Shown: in pieces, positions 1 through 5,867 of the stretch
Position numbering within the stretch: the first letter of the stretch is position 1
Layout: each line of letters begins with the position of its first letter
Assembly: GCA_003162995.1 (NCBI GenBank)
Contig: PLUZ01000212.1
Coordinates: forward strand, 3,282 to 10,533
Length of the DNA: 7,252 bases
Origin: Methylocapsa sp.
GTDB lineage: Bacteria > Pseudomonadota > Alphaproteobacteria > Rhizobiales > Beijerinckiaceae
Direction of reading: 5' to 3'
Notes under the pieces: generated by a model
Seen by the model: only the letters and a program-made list of their open reading frames with translations
Told to the model about the DNA's origin: nothing
Databases searched by the model: none
Translations under genes and position numbers: made by a program

Positions 1-212
1 GACGATAAGGAATATTCGCGCAAGAGATCTTCGACCCCGCCGATGCGGCTCGATTGCGTACGCACCGCAGCGATGAGGTGCAACGCGCGCCGGTCGATCC
101 GTGCCTCGGCCTCTGCGTCCAAGGCCGCGCCAGCGAGAAGCTTGGCGGCAAGATCTTCGTCTTGCTCCGCATAGGGAGCCGAAAAAGCGGAAACGGCGGA
201 GTCCAAAGTCAT
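1..212 (-). CDS. putA: PutA, proline dehydrogenase / P5C dehydrogenase, N-terminal 70 residues (partial)
   Basis: The window edge cuts this gene, leaving 70 codons from the ATG at 212 down to base 1. The reading frame is open throughout. The segment ending GGVEDLLREYSLS (residues 58-70) matches my recollection of the helical region that precedes the proline dehydrogenase barrel in bifunctional PutA, where a conserved run on leucine-rich helices normally follows. PutA oxidises proline through pyrroline-5-carboxylate to glutamate, at the membrane and coupled to the quinone pool. Only about 57 residues precede this motif, which leaves little room for the ribbon-helix-helix DNA-binding domain of the E. 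coli protein. This fits the short rhizobial PutA type, which does not repress its own gene. The gene lies 99 bp downstream of dapB on the same strand. No strong Shine-Dalgarno or promoter is evident. Without the catalytic domains the identification is good but not certain. Confidence 0.72.
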   Translation of the reverse strand, partial: MTLDSAVSAFSAPYAEQDEDLAAKLLAGAALDAEAEARIDRRALHLIAAVRTQSSRIGGVEDLLREYSLS

Positions 213-311
213 CCGGTGTGTTTTTCGCGGGAATTGCCTAGACTGGAATATGGTGTGGCAGCGGCGCGCTTGCAGGGGCGCCTTCAATCCCAGCCAAAAG
301 CGCCGTAAATC
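213..311. other. Non-coding gap between dapB stop and putA start
   Basis: These 99 bp separate two genes on the minus strand. I see only a weak 5-bp inverted repeat (GGCGC/GCGCC) without a T tract, so no convincing dapB terminator. No clear putA promoter with both -35 and -10 boxes was found. Whether the two genes share a transcript cannot be told from the sequence. Confidence 0.5.
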
Positions 312-1124
312 TCAATCGGCGAGCCCCAGCACATTCGCCATTGAATAAAGTCCTGGCTTTTGGTTTTTACCCCAAAGCGCGGCCTGCACGGCACCGCGCG
401 CGAAAATGCTGCGGTCTTCCGCGACATGGGCAAGCTCGATCCTCTCGCATGGCCCCGCGAAAATCACTTTGTGATCTCCGATCACCGTTCCGCCGCGCAG
501 CGATGCAAAGCCGATATCGCCGATATTGCGCAAGCCTGAGTGGCCGTCACGCGCGCCGATAGAATGCTCTTCGAGTGTGACGCCGCGGCCATCCGCTGCT
601 GCCGCACCGAGAAGAAGCGCGGTGCCAGAGGGCGCATCGACTTTCATACGATGATGCATTTCGATGATCTCGATGTCATATTCGGGACCCAGCGTGCGGG
701 CGGCTTTTTTGACGAGAGCGGCGAGGAGATTGACGCCAAGGCTCATGTTGCCGGAGCGCACGATGATCGCATGGCGCGCTGCGGCCTCTAACTTCGCAAG
801 ATGATCCTTGTTCAAACCGGTTGTGCCTATGACGTGAACAATTCGCGCCTGGGCCGCCAACGCCGCGAGCTCGACCGTCGATTGCGGCGACGTGAAATCA
901 AGGATACCGTCCGCGCCCGCAATGACCGCGAGAGCATCGCCGCTGATCGCGACGCCCATTTGGCCGCAGCCGGCGAGTAGCCCCGCGTCCTGGCCGATTG
1001 CAATCGACTCTGGCTGTTCGATCGCGCCCGAAAGATGGGCGCCAGGTGTTTGACGAATCATCTCAACGAGGACGCGGCCCATGCGTCCAGCCGCTCCAGC
1101 GACGACCAGCCGCATATCGCTCAT
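312..1124 (-). CDS. dapB: 4-hydroxy-tetrahydrodipicolinate reductase
   Basis: This complete 270-residue protein is typical in length for DapB, which makes tetrahydrodipicolinate with NAD(P)H in the cytoplasm, a step towards lysine and meso-diaminopimelate for peptidoglycan. Visible motifs are the nucleotide-binding glycine loop GAAGRMG (residues 10-16), DFTSP (76-80), GTTG (100-103), the catalytic-site signature HHRMK (157-161) with DAPSGTA (163-169), and GGTVIG (211-216) followed by the conserved C-terminal region ending near YSMANVLGL. All expected family residues are present. I chose the ATG at 1124 because the Rossmann strand begins immediately after it and a G-rich stretch sits 7-8 bases upstream. 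An in-frame upstream extension to 1205 would add 27 residues with no family counterpart. The gene diverges from the hydrolase-tetR operon and precedes putA on the same strand. Confidence 0.96.
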   Translation of the reverse strand: MSDMRLVVAGAAGRMGRVLVEMIRQTPGAHLSGAIEQPESIAIGQDAGLLAGCGQMGVAISGDALAVIAGADGILDFTSPQSTVELAALAAQARIVHVIGTTGLNKDHLAKLEAAARHAIIVRSGNMSLGVNLLAALVKKAARTLGPEYDIEIIEMHHRMKVDAPSGTALLLGAAAADGRGVTLEEHSIGARDGHSGLRNIGDIGFASLRGGTVIGDHKVIFAGPCERIELAHVAEDRSIFARGAVQAALWGKNQKPGLYSMANVLGLAD

Positions 1125-1157
1125 GACCGATCCCCCCGCGATCCTCTCCAAACCATG

Positions 1158-1166
1158 TCTATAATC
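1158..1166. promoter_or_regulatory. Candidate -10 element in the dapB upstream region, readable on both strands
   Basis: The plus strand reads a perfect TATAAT at 1160-1165. The minus strand of the same bases gives ATTATA/TATAGA about 35 bp upstream of the dapB start. No good -35 box is found at 16-18 bp on either strand, so this is a weak candidate. It could serve dapB, a plus-strand transcript ending at the terminator at 1319-1355, or neither. Confidence 0.25.
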
Positions 1167-1318
1167 CCTAGTGGCGACAAGGGAAAGCGTGCACAAAAGG
1201 AGCAACGGAGACGTGCCTGGTTATTTTCCGGCTGGATCGGACTTCGTCACCGTGCCGTCACGGCAATCTTCTATGCATACATTTGTCTTGACCTGCCGAT
1301 GTGCGCGCCAGGATCGCG

Positions 1319-1355
1319 CGCCGGACCGGAGGTACGTCCGGCGTTTTGCGTTTTT
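1319..1355 (+). terminator. Rho-independent terminator without an obvious upstream gene
   Basis: A perfect 8-bp GC-rich stem, CGCCGGAC (1319-1326) and GTCCGGCG (1336-1343), closes a 9-base loop. It is followed at once by TTTTGCGTTTTT (1344-1355). The geometry is that of an intrinsic terminator on the plus strand. No T tract follows on the minus strand. The only annotated gene to its left, dapB, is on the other strand, so it would end an unannotated plus-strand transcript or insulate the downstream operon. Confidence 0.5.
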
Positions 1356-1387
1356 GGCACTACCTTTTCGACCGTTGGATTCGTGTC

Positions 1388-1416
1388 TTGCGAAGCAAGT
1401 TAGCAACTGCTAACTT
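1388..1416 (+). promoter_or_regulatory. Candidate promoter of the hydrolase-tetR operon
   Basis: TTGCGA (1388-1393) and TAACTT (1411-1416) are separated by exactly 17 bp and resemble weak sigma-70 -35 and -10 boxes (4/6 and 3/6 matches). A transcript would start around 1423, just before the ribosome-binding site. The palindrome at 1397-1416 lies across the spacer and the -10 box, so a bound protein would block polymerase. The motif scores are poor, so the position is tentative. Confidence 0.3.
1397..1416. promoter_or_regulatory. Perfect palindrome, probable TetR-family operator
   Basis: AAGTTAGCA (1397-1405) and TGCTAACTT (1408-1416) are exact reverse complements separated by AC. The site ends 25 bp before the hydrolase start codon and 11 bp before its ribosome-binding site. 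Palindromes of this size close to a start codon are typical operators for dimeric TetR-family repressors, and one is encoded as the second gene of the operon. Autorepression of the operon is therefore the simplest reading. No T tract follows, so it is not an intrinsic terminator. Confidence 0.6.
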
Positions 1417-1427
1417 CTACTCCAGAT

Positions 1428-1434
1428 AAAGGAG
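1428..1434 (+). promoter_or_regulatory. Strong ribosome-binding site of the hydrolase gene
   Basis: AAAGGAG lies 7 bases before the ATG at 1442, which is ideal spacing. It fixes the start of the hydrolase. Confidence 0.75.
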
Positions 1435-1441
1435 TCTTCGC

Positions 1442-2269
1442 ATGCGGAATCACGGCATCTCCCTGATTTGCACGGGTCTGGTTCGCGTCAAGAAACCATT
1501 CATGACGCGCCAAGGCGGACCAATTACCAGCCGTCTGCGCATTCTTACGAGCCAAGACTTTACCCCCGATCTTCCCATTTTTGCCTGGTTGATCGCTCAT
1601 CCTGAAGGGGACATTCTTGTTGACTCGGGGATGAGCGGCGGTCTGCTTCGAGCCGGCTATCTCGATTCACTGGGACGTTTCGACGCTTGGCTCTCGCGGC
1701 GGCTCTGTACTTTCGCCCTCAAACCTGGCGAGCAGATTGGCAAGCAACTTCCCTTGATTCGTCCCAGCGGGACTCGGGGCCTGCGCGTCGTCATGACCCA
1801 TCTTCATATTGACCATGTGGATGGGTTGAGCGAACTCGCAGGTTGCGAGATCTTGGTCAATGAGGCCGAATGGGCGCATCCGTCCGGGGCGCCAAAAGCA
1901 TTGCTCGCACCTTTCAAGCCGAAGCGTTTCGCGTTTGACCGAAACGGTGATGCCATTTTTGGGCAGTCCTATCCAATAACCCGTGCGGGCGATGTGATTG
2001 CCGTGCCGACTCCCGGACATACGCCGCACCATTGTTCAATCATCCTGCGACGCGGCGGTGTTTCTTATATCTTTGCCGGGGACGCCGTTTACAACCAAGG
2101 TCAGCTTCTTGCTGGCGAGTTGGCTGGCGCACATATGGATGCGCGCCGCGCGGCGGACAGCATCGAACGGCTTAGAGCCTTCACTCGGAATAACCCGGCG
2201 GTGCTGCTGCCCTCGCATGATCCCGATGCCGCGCGACGGTTGGCCGAAAACGAAATCGTGCCGAGATGA
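1442..2269 (+). CDS. Metallo-beta-lactamase-fold hydrolase, probable N-acyl-homoserine lactonase
   Basis: This 275-residue protein has the full metallo-beta-lactamase metal site: H120-x-H122-x-D124-H125 in THLHIDHVDG, then H193 (PTPGHTPHH), D214 (FAGDAVY) and H259 (LPSHDPD), enough for two zinc ions. The spacing between these ligands is close to that of the Bacillus lactonase AiiA (recalled ligands H104, H106, D108, H109, H169, D191, H235). A tyrosine three residues after the bridging Asp (Y217) corresponds to AiiA Tyr194. The likely reaction is opening of the lactone ring of acyl-homoserine lactones or other gamma-lactones. No signal peptide or membrane helix is seen, so it should act in the cytoplasm, where such signals accumulate. 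The start has a strong AAAGGAG site. The gene overlaps tetR by four bases and is preceded by a palindromic operator candidate. The fold and metal site are certain; lactone specificity is inferred, and other small-ester or thioester hydrolases of the superfamily remain possible. Confidence 0.85.
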   Translation: MRNHGISLICTGLVRVKKPFMTRQGGPITSRLRILTSQDFTPDLPIFAWLIAHPEGDILVDSGMSGGLLRAGYLDSLGRFDAWLSRRLCTFALKPGEQIGKQLPLIRPSGTRGLRVVMTHLHIDHVDGLSELAGCEILVNEAEWAHPSGAPKALLAPFKPKRFAFDRNGDAIFGQSYPITRAGDVIAVPTPGHTPHHCSIILRRGGVSYIFAGDAVYNQGQLLAGELAGAHMDARRAADSIERLRAFTRNNPAVLLPSHDPDAARRLAENEIVPR

Positions 2270-2868
2270 GCGCGGGAAAAGAGAGCGTGGAGCTTCGGCC
2301 CTATCTTGCCCAAGACGACGCGGCGGCAAGAGCCGCTAGTCTTTGTGCAGCACTCAGGCTTTTTGTGCGCCATGGCATAGATGCAACGAGCGTGCGTGAC
2401 ATCGCGGCCGGGAGCGGGTTTACCAATCCGGCCATTTTCAAACATTTCGATAGCAAGGAAGCTCTAGCACTTTGCCTGTTTGAACGCTGTTACACTTGGA
2501 TGGGGAATGCCTTTAGAACCGCCAGTGAAACCGTCACTGGCAGTGCGGAGCAAAAGCTCTCGGCCATCGTCGAATGCGCTTTGCGCCTGATCGACGAAGA
2601 TCAAGAAGCGCTCCTCTACGTGCAAGAGAATTTGCGCCGGTTTTGGCGGCAAGCGAGCCCAGAAACAAGGCAGTTCTCGCTGCTTGGTCATATCCGCGCA
2701 TTGCTTGATGCAAGGAGCGGATCGCCGCTTGAGCGAAACCTGCAAGCTTCGGCAATCATCGGCCTCATCAGCCAATTGGCGCGCGAGGCCTATTTTGGGG
2801 AATTGCCCGGCACGGCTCTCAGCCAAGCACAACGGGTGAACGCCATCATTACGCGAATTATAAATTAG
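2266..2868 (+). CDS. TetR/AcrR-family transcriptional regulator
   Basis: This 200-residue protein is the usual length for the family. The N-terminal DNA-binding domain spans about residues 20-65: a first helix ALRLFVRHG, then TSVRDIAAGSG (41-51) and the recognition-helix region FTNPAIFKHF (52-61), ending with the family-typical SKEAL. The remainder is a helical ligand-binding and dimerisation domain of no recognisable subclass. The start codon overlaps the hydrolase stop codon as ATGA, and the upstream sequence has no clear ribosome-binding site, so translation is probably coupled to the hydrolase. The likely target is the palindrome at 1397-1416, giving autorepression relieved by a small ligand, perhaps the substrate of the hydrolase. 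This is an inference from gene layout. The gene converges on pyrF with a 39-bp gap. Confidence 0.9.
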   Translation: MSAGKESVELRPYLAQDDAAARAASLCAALRLFVRHGIDATSVRDIAAGSGFTNPAIFKHFDSKEALALCLFERCYTWMGNAFRTASETVTGSAEQKLSAIVECALRLIDEDQEALLYVQENLRRFWRQASPETRQFSLLGHIRALLDARSGSPLERNLQASAIIGLISQLAREAYFGELPGTALSQAQRVNAIITRIIN

Positions 2869-2907
2869 AACGCGAAGGGAATGCCAATAGCCGTTCAGAA
2901 GCGCTCT

Positions 2908-3642
2908 TCACCGCGTTCCTAGAGCGCAGGCAATTTCCGTAACGATCGCCGCCGCTGTCTCGCGCGGATTCTTCGCCTGCGTGACTGGCCGGCCCACGAC
3001 AAGGTAATCCGCCCCGGCGGCAATCGCGGCGGCAGGCGTTGTGGTTCTTTTCTGGTCGGCGGCGGTCGATCCTTCCTGGCGGATTCCAGGGGTCACAAGG
3101 ATCATTTTGCTCCCGACGCTCGCGCGTATGATACTTGCTTCCTCAGCCGATAAAATCAAGCCGTCGATGCCTGCTTCGCAGGCCTGCGACGCGCGGCGCG
3201 ACACGAGATCCCGGACTCCATACGCATAGCCGGCGTCGGCGAGGTCCCGATCGTCGCAAGAGGTCAAGACGGTCACGCCGAGAATACGCAGCGACGATCC
3301 CGCAGCGGCAAGTTTGGCCGCCGTCATGGTTTGCGGAAAGGCATGAACCGTCAGAAACCTTGCGCCAGAACCGGCGACCTGGGCACAGGCCCGGCTCACC
3401 GTGGCGGGAATATCATGCAGCTTAAGATCAAGAAAGACTTGCTTGCCGTCCCTTATCAAGTCTTGAGCAAAGGGAAGTCCGCCGCCATAGGCGAGTTCCA
3501 AGCCGATTTTATAAAAACTTACCGTATCGCCAAGGCCGGTCACGAGAGCCTCGGCTTCCCGCGGCGTCGCGAAATCGAGCGCCACGATCAGTTTTTCACG
3601 GGCGGCGGCCATTTTTTGCGGGCTAGAGACGGCCGCCCCCAT
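2908..3642 (-). CDS. pyrF: Orotidine 5'-phosphate decarboxylase
   Basis: PyrF decarboxylates OMP to UMP, the last step of de novo pyrimidine synthesis, in the cytoplasm. The 244-residue product carries all family landmarks: LIVALDF (18-24), FYKIGLEL (43-50), the catalytic Asp-Lys-Asp array D72, K74 and D77 in LDLKLHDIP, TVHAF (98-102), the phosphate-binding loop PGIR (185-188), and VVGRP (215-219). The start is uncertain. ATG at 3642 overlaps the pmtA stop as TGATG. A GTG at 3645 would overlap as GTGA and add one residue. ATG at 3612 would give a shorter N-terminus closer to that of most homologues. None has a convincing Shine-Dalgarno, which suits translational coupling to pmtA. The gene is the last of the minus-strand block and has no clear intrinsic terminator before the convergent tetR. 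Confidence 0.95.
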   Translation of the reverse strand: MGAAVSSPQKMAAAREKLIVALDFATPREAEALVTGLGDTVSFYKIGLELAYGGGLPFAQDLIRDGKQVFLDLKLHDIPATVSRACAQVAGSGARFLTVHAFPQTMTAAKLAAAGSSLRILGVTVLTSCDDRDLADAGYAYGVRDLVSRRASQACEAGIDGLILSAEEASIIRASVGSKMILVTPGIRQEGSTAADQKRTTTPAAAIAAGADYLVVGRPVTQAKNPRETAAAIVTEIACALGTR

Positions 3643-4547
3643 CACAGATGGTGTGAATTATCGATGCCGGATGCCTTGCCGCGCGCGCTCTTTAAAGCTG
3701 AGTCCGGCCTTGGTCCCTGGCGCAAAATTTGTCCGTGCCTCGGTTCGAGTCGAAGCCTGGCCCTGGCAGCGGCAATTTCTTTCTTCAAGTCGAGATGAAT
3801 CTTCTCAGTTCCGAGTTTGAGCCTGTCGAGAAATTCCTGCGCCGGATTCGACTGCCGTTGCACCACCCCATTGGCTTCCAGCGGCTGACGCCGGTAAATC
3901 CAGACGCGCGCCGGCGGCAGATTCAACCAGACCGGTGGCGAAGCTTCGACGTGAAAAGCCAGCTCCGATGCTTTGTCGCGGGGTATCGGCGAGAGAGGAC
4001 CATAAGTGAATTGGACGAAACACCCGTCCGGCGTCATGCATTGAAAAGCGTCGGCAAGAAGCGCCAGCCTTTGTATCTCGGGTTTCAATAAGAGCGGCAA
4101 GCTTGACACGATCGCGGCGGGCGGCCGCCGGAGCCGGTTTCCCAAGGTCTCCGTTAAATTATACGCATCTCCCTTGATGACATGGATGCCTGGAAAACGC
4201 CGCTTCAGGAGCTTGCAGAAGCCAGGATCGAATTCAACGAGGAAAAGCCGCCCTGGCGCTATGCCGCGCTCCAAAAGCGCCTCTGTGATCGCACCCGTGC
4301 CGGGTCCTAGCTCGACGATCGGCCCCGCTTTCTGCGGATCGACATAACGCGCCATCATACGCGCCAGAAAACGCCCCGAAGGGGAGACCGCGCCGGCAAT
4401 CGCCGGATTGTCGAGCCACGACCTGAAGAAACGGGCCTCGTCGGCGAGCCGCTCTTCGATTGGCGTATTGGGCTTCGGTGAACTGCGCCGGTGCGCGCGC
4501 GCGGGTAGGCTACGCAAGAAACAAATCCTCCCTCGTGCAGGCGACAT
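3642..4547 (-). CDS. pmtA: Phospholipid N-methyltransferase (PmtA-like), class I SAM-dependent
   Basis: This 301-residue protein matches rhizobial PmtA, which methylates phosphatidylethanolamine stepwise to phosphatidylcholine at the inner membrane face. The segment FFRSWLDNPAIAGAVSPSG (40-58) followed by ARMMARYVDP resembles the membrane-associating N-terminal helix region. VELGPGTG (78-85) is SAM motif I, VEFDPGF (104-110) contains the acidic ribose-contact position, SSLPLL (148-153) fits the position of the family's GLPLL-type motif, and VWIYRR (215-220) ends the Rossmann core. Known PmtA proteins are about 200 residues; this one has about 35 extra at the N-terminus and an 80-residue Arg/Lys-rich tail. 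The annotated ATG lies in the loop of a perfect hairpin. A TTG at 4517 (codon 11) has a better ribosome-binding site and may be the true start. The relationship to KsgA-type rRNA methyltransferases makes an RNA substrate a less likely alternative. Confidence 0.8.
   Translation of the reverse strand: MSPARGRICFLRSLPARAHRRSSPKPNTPIEERLADEARFFRSWLDNPAIAGAVSPSGRFLARMMARYVDPQKAGPIVELGPGTGAITEALLERGIAPGRLFLVEFDPGFCKLLKRRFPGIHVIKGDAYNLTETLGNRLRRPPAAIVSSLPLLLKPEIQRLALLADAFQCMTPDGCFVQFTYGPLSPIPRDKASELAFHVEASPPVWLNLPPARVWIYRRQPLEANGVVQRQSNPAQEFLDRLKLGTEKIHLDLKKEIAAARARLRLEPRHGQILRQGPRPDSALKSARGKASGIDNSHHL
4526..4533 (-). promoter_or_regulatory. Strong Shine-Dalgarno for an alternative TTG start of pmtA
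   Basis: On the minus strand AGGGAGGA lies within the annotated pmtA frame. GGAGG ends nine bases before an in-frame TTG at 4517-4515. By contrast, the ATG at 4547 has only a weak AGG six to eight bases upstream, and that AGG is itself paired in a hairpin. This site favours a pmtA protein ten residues shorter. Confidence 0.4.
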
Positions 4548-4557
4548 TTCGCCTGCA
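4536..4557 (-). promoter_or_regulatory. Perfect hairpin enclosing the pmtA ATG
   Basis: TGCAGGCGA (4536-4544) and TCGCCTGCA (4549-4557) are exact reverse complements with a four-base spacer. In the minus-strand mRNA the loop reads AAUG, which contains the annotated start codon, and the weak Shine-Dalgarno AGG is inside the stem. No T tract follows, so it is not an intrinsic terminator. It could limit translation initiation at that ATG, or be an mRNA-stabilising or protein-binding element if translation starts at the TTG at 4517. Confidence 0.5.
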
Positions 4558-4587
4558 AAATCGCCAACTCAGGGCACCGTGTCATCA

Positions 4588-4612
4588 AACATAAATAAAT
4601 GAAACGGGCAAG
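4588..4612 (-). promoter_or_regulatory. Candidate heat-shock (RpoH-like) promoter of pmtA-pyrF
   Basis: In the dnaJ-pmtA gap the minus strand reads CTTG, 13 bases, then TTTATGTT. This resembles the rhizobial RpoH promoter pattern as I remember it (CTTG, 13-14 bases, CYTATNT), with one mismatch in the -10 part. The same TTTATGTT preceded by CTTG occurs upstream of dnaJ. The transcript would begin roughly 30-40 bases before the pmtA ATG. Confidence 0.35.
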
Positions 4613-4634
4613 GGGCGCGTGCGCGGGGAAGGAG

Positions 4635-5765
4635 TCACTGCCCGCTCAGATTCTCGAAGAAGTCTTTCATCTTGGCAAAAAATCCAGCCGATTCCGGATG
4701 TGTCTTTGTCGAGGACAAAGCTTCGAATTCGGCAAGCAGTTCGCGTTGCCGTTTGGTGAGATTCTGAGGTGTTTCAACACTAACCTCGATGTAAAGATCG
4801 CCGGTTTCGCGCGATCGTAGCACCGGCATGCCTTTGTTTTTCAATTTGAATTGTTTGCCGGTTTGAGCCCCCTCCGGGATTTTGACCTTTGCTTCGCCGC
4901 CTGCGAGCGTATGCACGCTCACTTCGGCGCCGAGCGCCGCCTGGACCATTGAGATTGGCATGCGGCAGAAGAGATCGGCGCCCTCGCGCTGAAAAAATGG
5001 ATGCGGCTTCGTCGACACGAAAATGTAAAGATCGCCGGCTGGACCACCTTTTGCTCCGGCCTCGCCTTCGCCGCCAAGACGGATCCGCGTTCCGTCCTCG
5101 ACGCCTGGCGGAATATTGACGGAGAGGCTGCGCTGCTTTGTGACACGGCCCGAACCGCCGCAGGATTGGCATGGGTCGTCGATGATTTCGCCGCCCCCAT
5201 GGCAATGGGGACAGGTCCGTTCGATCGCGAAAAAGCCTTGCTGCGCGCGCACCCGCCCGTGTCCGCCGCAGGTAGGACAATGCCTTGGTTTCGCGCCCGG
5301 CTTGGCGCCTGAACCCGCACAAGCCTCGCAACCGGTCAAAGTCGGCAGACTGATCGATGCGGTCTTGCCGTGAAATGCCTCTTCGAGTGAAATTTCCATA
5401 TTGTAGCGGAGATCCGAGCCGCGCGCGGGGCCCCTGCGTCCGCCACCGCGCCGTCCTCCCATCACATCGCCGAAGAGATCGTCGAAAATATCGGCCATCG
5501 ATGCGGCAAATCCGTCGCCTCCGGCGCCGAAACCTCCATGCTCGAAGGCGGCGTGACCATAGCGATCGTAAGCCGCCCGTTTCTGCCCATCGGACAAGAT
5601 CTGATAGGCTTCATTCAGTTCCTTGAACTGAATCTCAGCTTCCGCATTGTCGGGGTTGCGGTCGGGATGACATTGCATCGCCGCCTTGCGGAAAGCGGAT
5701 TTCATCTCGGCGTCCGTGCAGCTTTTGGAAACGCCCAGAATTTCGTAGTAACACCGCCTCATCAT
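4635..5765 (-). CDS. dnaJ: Chaperone protein DnaJ (Hsp40, type I)
   Basis: DnaJ delivers unfolded clients to DnaK and stimulates its ATPase. The product is 376 residues, the same length as E. coli DnaJ. It has a J domain (about 5-70) with HPD at 33-35, a Gly/Phe-Gly/Arg-rich linker (about 76-117), four CxxCxGxG-type zinc-binding repeats starting at C146, C163, C185 and C199, and two C-terminal substrate-binding beta domains with dimerisation tail. The third repeat reads CPHCHGGG; all eight cysteines are intact. I chose the ATG at 5765 because it puts the YYE of the first helix at the usual distance from the start. ATG 5762 and an upstream GTG at 5780 are alternatives, and no start has a strong ribosome-binding site. 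dnaK lies upstream on the same strand across an unusually long 503-bp gap, and pmtA follows after 87 bp. Confidence 0.97.
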   Translation of the reverse strand: MMRRCYYEILGVSKSCTDAEMKSAFRKAAMQCHPDRNPDNAEAEIQFKELNEAYQILSDGQKRAAYDRYGHAAFEHGGFGAGGDGFAASMADIFDDLFGDVMGGRRGGGRRGPARGSDLRYNMEISLEEAFHGKTASISLPTLTGCEACAGSGAKPGAKPRHCPTCGGHGRVRAQQGFFAIERTCPHCHGGGEIIDDPCQSCGGSGRVTKQRSLSVNIPPGVEDGTRIRLGGEGEAGAKGGPAGDLYIFVSTKPHPFFQREGADLFCRMPISMVQAALGAEVSVHTLAGGEAKVKIPEGAQTGKQFKLKNKGMPVLRSRETGDLYIEVSVETPQNLTKRQRELLAEFEALSSTKTHPESAGFFAKMKDFFENLSGQ

Positions 5766-5780
5766 CGCTTCGCGTTCCAC

Positions 5781-5807
5781 TCAGTACGCCCCCCAGAGCT
5801 TCTCCAT
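5781..5807 (-). CDS. Possible eight-residue leader peptide upstream of dnaJ
   Basis: The minus strand encodes MEKLWGAY followed by TGA. GGGGG lies six bases before its ATG at 5807. The stop codon is immediately followed by the in-frame GTG at 5780, the first possible dnaJ start, and ends 15 bases before the ATG at 5765. Its translation could couple ribosomes to dnaJ, which lacks a strong site of its own. An ORF this short can easily occur by chance. Confidence 0.25.
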   Translation of the reverse strand: MEKLWGAY

Positions 5808-5867
5808 GGTTGTCCCCCGCGCCGCCTGCGCCCTCAATCAAAATTCATCCATCCTGGCGTCAGAGAC

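Noticed and set aside
54..308. 84-codon plus-strand open frame at the left edge
   Set aside because: It is antisense to the putA N-terminus and has no recognisable protein features; the PutA reading is far better supported.
1035..1413. Overlapping plus-strand open frames across the dapB start and divergent region
   Set aside because: They run antisense into dapB or cover the terminator and operator, have no recognisable domain, and lack a good ribosome-binding site.
1397..1416. Palindrome read as a CIRCE/HrcA element
   Set aside because: It shares TTAGC/GCTAA with CIRCE, but the arms lack ACTC/GAGT and the spacer is 2 rather than 9 bases. It also precedes the hydrolase, not a chaperone gene.
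1881..1960. Possible frameshift or broken region in the hydrolase
   Set aside because: The frame is continuous and all metal ligands on both sides of the segment are present with family-like spacing.
2901..2927. Inverted repeat GCGCTCT/AGAGCGC in the tetR-pyrF convergent region as a bidirectional terminator
   Set aside because: The stem is 7 bp with a 13-base loop, overlaps the pyrF coding end, and has no T tract on either side.
4780..5331. 183-codon minus-strand frame within dnaJ
   Set aside because: It is an out-of-frame shadow of dnaJ, with arginine-rich low-complexity translation caused by GC-rich codons.
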